A stretch of DNA of 8,646 nt from Rugosibacter sp. (lineage in GTDB: Bacteria; Pseudomonadota; Gammaproteobacteria; Burkholderiales; Rhodocyclaceae), in NCBI GenBank assembly GCA_023257495.1, contig JALRCC010000128.1, positions 1 through 8,646 of the forward strand, written 5' to 3'. A model generated the notes under the pieces. It was not told the DNA's origin, did not search any database, and was given only the letters and a program-made list of their open reading frames with translations. Both the position numbers and the translations under genes were made by a program. Positions 7,171 to 8,646 of this stretch are shown here, piece after piece (within the stretch, counting starts at the first letter, position 1; every line of letters begins with the position of its first letter).

Positions 7171-7776
7171 GTGACGCAGCAATCGCAGTTGCGCTTGCTC
7201 GTCGGCCTCGGTAATCCCGGTGCCGATTACGCCAAAACCCGGCACAATGCCGGGTTTTGGTTTTGTGAGCGTTTGGCGCACGAGCTGGGCGTTACATTAG
7301 GTCATGAATCGCGCTTCCATGGGGTAGCCGGACAGTCACGCGCGGCGAATCTTTGGCTATTGTTGCCGCAGACCTTCATGAACCGCTCCGGGCAGCCCGT
7401 GCGTGCGCTGACGCAGTTCTACCGCATTCAGCCGGAAGAAATGCTGGTGGTGCACGACGAACTCGATTTGCCACCCGGCCAGATGCGCTTGAAGTTCGGT
7501 GGTGGCCTGGGTGGGCACAACGGACTGAAAGACATTACCGCGCATCTGGGGACGCAGGATTACTGGCGGCTACGCATCGGCATCGGCCATCCCGGCGACA
7601 AGAACGAAGTCGCCAACTATGTGCTAAAACCGCCGCGCAAGGAAGAGCAGACCGGAATCGATGCAGCGCTGGACACCGCACTGCTCGCCTGGCCATTACT
7701 GATGCGCGGCGATTATGCCGCTGCCATGCAGCGCATCAACTCGAAAACCGAAACACCGAAGAAAGAAAATCCATGA
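7171..7776 (+). CDS. pth: Peptidyl-tRNA hydrolase (Pth)
   Basis: Pth cleaves the ester bond of peptidyl-tRNAs that drop off stalled ribosomes, recycling tRNA; it is essential in most bacteria. The product has 201 residues from a GTG start. The catalytic set is complete: LLVGLGNPG with N15, TRHNAGFWF with the catalytic histidine H25 (E. coli H20), [10 protein letters not shown] with N71, [11 protein letters not shown] with D96, and [14 protein letters not shown] with N117. GTG 7171 is one base after the rplY stop and has only a weak AAGAAG in front, so re-initiation by ribosomes leaving rplY is likely. TTG 7189 is a poorer alternative. The frame is open upstream to 7030 but overlaps rplY there. 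The stop overlaps the ychF ATG (ATGA). Its first 90 bases hold a terminator-like hairpin (see the separate entry). Confidence 0.95.
   Translation: MTQQSQLRLLVGLGNPGADYAKTRHNAGFWFCERLAHELGVTLGHESRFHGVAGQSRAANLWLLLPQTFMNRSGQPVRALTQFYRIQPEEMLVVHDELDLPPGQMRLKFGGGLGGHNGLKDITAHLGTQDYWRLRIGIGHPGDKNEVANYVLKPPRKEEQTGIDAALDTALLAWPLLMRGDYAAAMQRINSKTETPKKENP
7211..7230 (+). other. Small hairpin in the 5' end of pth
   Basis: GTAATC (7211-7216) and GATTAC (7225-7230) are perfect 6-bp complements around an 8-nt loop. It ends one base before the larger hairpin at 7232-7260. The CCCGG at 7216-7220 could instead pair with CCGGG at 7250-7254, which would disrupt both hairpins. The whole region codes for the conserved [14 protein letters not shown] segment of Pth, so the pairing may be incidental. 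Confidence 0.4.
7232..7264 (+). terminator. Terminator-like hairpin inside pth (possible attenuator)
   Basis: CCAAAACCCGGC (7232-7243) and GCCGGGTTTTGG (7249-7260) form a perfect 12-bp stem with an ACAAT loop, and TTTTG follows. The six inner pairs are all G-C, and an A-tract and T-tract flank the core, which is the shape of an intrinsic terminator, with a T-tract broken by GG. It is coding sequence for [11 protein letters not shown], including the catalytic histidine, so read-through by coupled ribosomes must be usual. It could attenuate pth-ychF transcription when translation fails. The structure is certain; the function is not shown. Confidence 0.4.
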
Positions 7777-8646
7777 GCCTCAAATGCGGTATCGTCGGCT
7801 TGCCCAACGTCGGCAAGTCCACCCTGTTCAACGCCCTGACCAAGTCGGGTATCGCAGCGGAGAACTACCCGTTTTGCACTATCGAGCCGAATGTTGGTAT
7901 CGTCGAAGTGCCTGACCCGCGTCTTGCCGCCCTGTCAGCGATCGTCAAACCGCAGAAGATCCAGCCGGCGATTGTCGAATTCGTCGATATCGCCGGGTTG
8001 GTCGCCGGTGCCAGCAAGGGTGAAGGGCTGGGTAACCAGTTTCTGGCCAATATCCGCGAGACGGATGCCATTGTGCACGTCGTGCGCTGCTTTTCCGATG
8101 AAAACGTGGTGCACGTTGCAGGTAAGGTAGACCCCCTGTCCGACATCGGTGTCATTGATACCGAACTGGCGCTGGCTGATATGAGTGTGGTTGACAAGGT
8201 ATTGGCGCGTAACAAAAAGTTGGCCAATTCCGGCGACAAGGACGCCAAGTTGCTGTGCGTCTTACTCGAAAAATGTCTGGCCCAGCTTGACCAGGCCAAG
8301 GCTGTGCGAGGGCTCGATCTGTCGGCCGAAGAGGTCGCTTTGCTCAAGCCCTTGTGTCTCATCACCGCCAAGCCGGTGCTGTATGTGGCCAACGTGAAAG
8401 AAGGTGGCTTCGAGAACAATCCCTATCTGGATGCCGTGCGCGCTCATGCTGCTAGCGAAAAAGCCGAAGTGGTGGCCATTTGCGCTGCTATTGAAGCTGA
8501 AATTGCCGAGCTGGAAGACGAAGAAAAGCAGATGTTCCTTGCCGACCTAGGTCTGGATGAGCCCGGCTTGAACCGGCTGATTCGCGCCGCCTATCACTTG
8601 CTTGGGTTGCAAACGTATTTCACCGCCGGGGTCAAGGAAGTCCGCG
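7773..8646 (+). CDS. ychF: Ribosome-binding ATPase YchF (OLA1 family), 3' end outside window
   Basis: YchF is an Obg-related P-loop nucleotidase that binds ribosomes and hydrolyses ATP rather than GTP; in E. coli it is linked to the oxidative stress response. The frame runs open from the ATG at 7773 to the right edge, giving 291 residues of a usual 363 or so. Visible motifs are the G1 P-loop GLPNVGKST (residues 9-17), the switch I region around [13 protein letters not shown], the G3 motif DIAGL (72-76) with leucine where classical GTPases have glutamine, and NVKE at 207-210, the NxxE form of the G4 motif that explains the ATP preference. The segment after the G domain (about 215-275) holds charged helices typical of the family. 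The sequence ends at [11 protein letters not shown], where the C-terminal TGS domain begins. The start overlaps the pth stop (ATGA). Confidence 0.96.
   Translation, partial: MSLKCGIVGLPNVGKSTLFNALTKSGIAAENYPFCTIEPNVGIVEVPDPRLAALSAIVKPQKIQPAIVEFVDIAGLVAGASKGEGLGNQFLANIRETDAIVHVVRCFSDENVVHVAGKVDPLSDIGVIDTELALADMSVVDKVLARNKKLANSGDKDAKLLCVLLEKCLAQLDQAKAVRGLDLSAEEVALLKPLCLITAKPVLYVANVKEGGFENNPYLDAVRAHAASEKAEVVAICAAIEAEIAELEDEEKQMFLADLGLDEPGLNRLIRAAYHLLGLQTYFTAGVKEVR

Noticed and set aside
7865..8419. A 184-codon open frame on the minus strand
   Set aside because: It lies wholly opposite ychF, is rich in Ser and Thr as expected of an antisense shadow of a GC-rich codon pattern, and shows no domain or start signal.

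Overview
This is an ordinary, gene-dense stretch of bacterial core chromosome. Gene content and order (mutM, TPR protein, lolB, ispE, tRNA-Gln, prs, rplY, pth, ychF) match the arrangement I know from Betaproteobacteria, so the source is most likely a betaproteobacterium with moderate GC, perhaps of the Nitrosomonadales type. The genus cannot be fixed from this window. LolB, an outer-membrane lipoprotein receptor, shows that the cell is Gram-negative. I see no insertion sequence, phage gene, CRISPR array or other sign of transfer.

Layout. Positions 2-1095 (+) hold the 3' end of rsmD (16S rRNA methylation), coaD (coenzyme A synthesis) and a small YfhL-type 2[4Fe-4S] ferredoxin. mutM (oxidised-guanine repair) lies on the minus strand at 1101-1931 and converges on the ferredoxin gene with a 5-nt gap. 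About 70 bp then separate mutM from a divergent plus-strand cluster: a large exported TPR protein, lolB and ispE, joined by overlapping stop and start codons (about 2000-5257). A consensus-like promoter overlaps the ispE stop codon and probably drives tRNA-Gln(UUG) and prs. After prs come rplY (bL25), pth and the 5' four-fifths of ychF, which runs off the right edge.

How the genes work together. Most serve translation or its supply of precursors: RsmD, tRNA-Gln, bL25, Pth and YchF act on ribosomes or tRNA, while Prs, CoaD and IspE feed nucleotide, CoA and isoprenoid synthesis. LolB, and by inference the exported TPR protein, belong to the cell envelope. Coupling is tight: ATGA overlaps at rsmD/coaD and pth/ychF, a 1-nt overlap at TPR/lolB, an 8-nt overlap at lolB/ispE and a 1-nt gap at rplY/pth.

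No undescribed multi-gene system is visible. The best items for a second look are RNA-level: a perfect 12-bp terminator-shaped hairpin inside the start of pth, preceded by a smaller hairpin that could compete with it; the tRNA promoter buried in the ispE stop codon; a tRNA gene whose 3' end reads CCC instead of CCA; and the unclear start and control region of the TPR protein.
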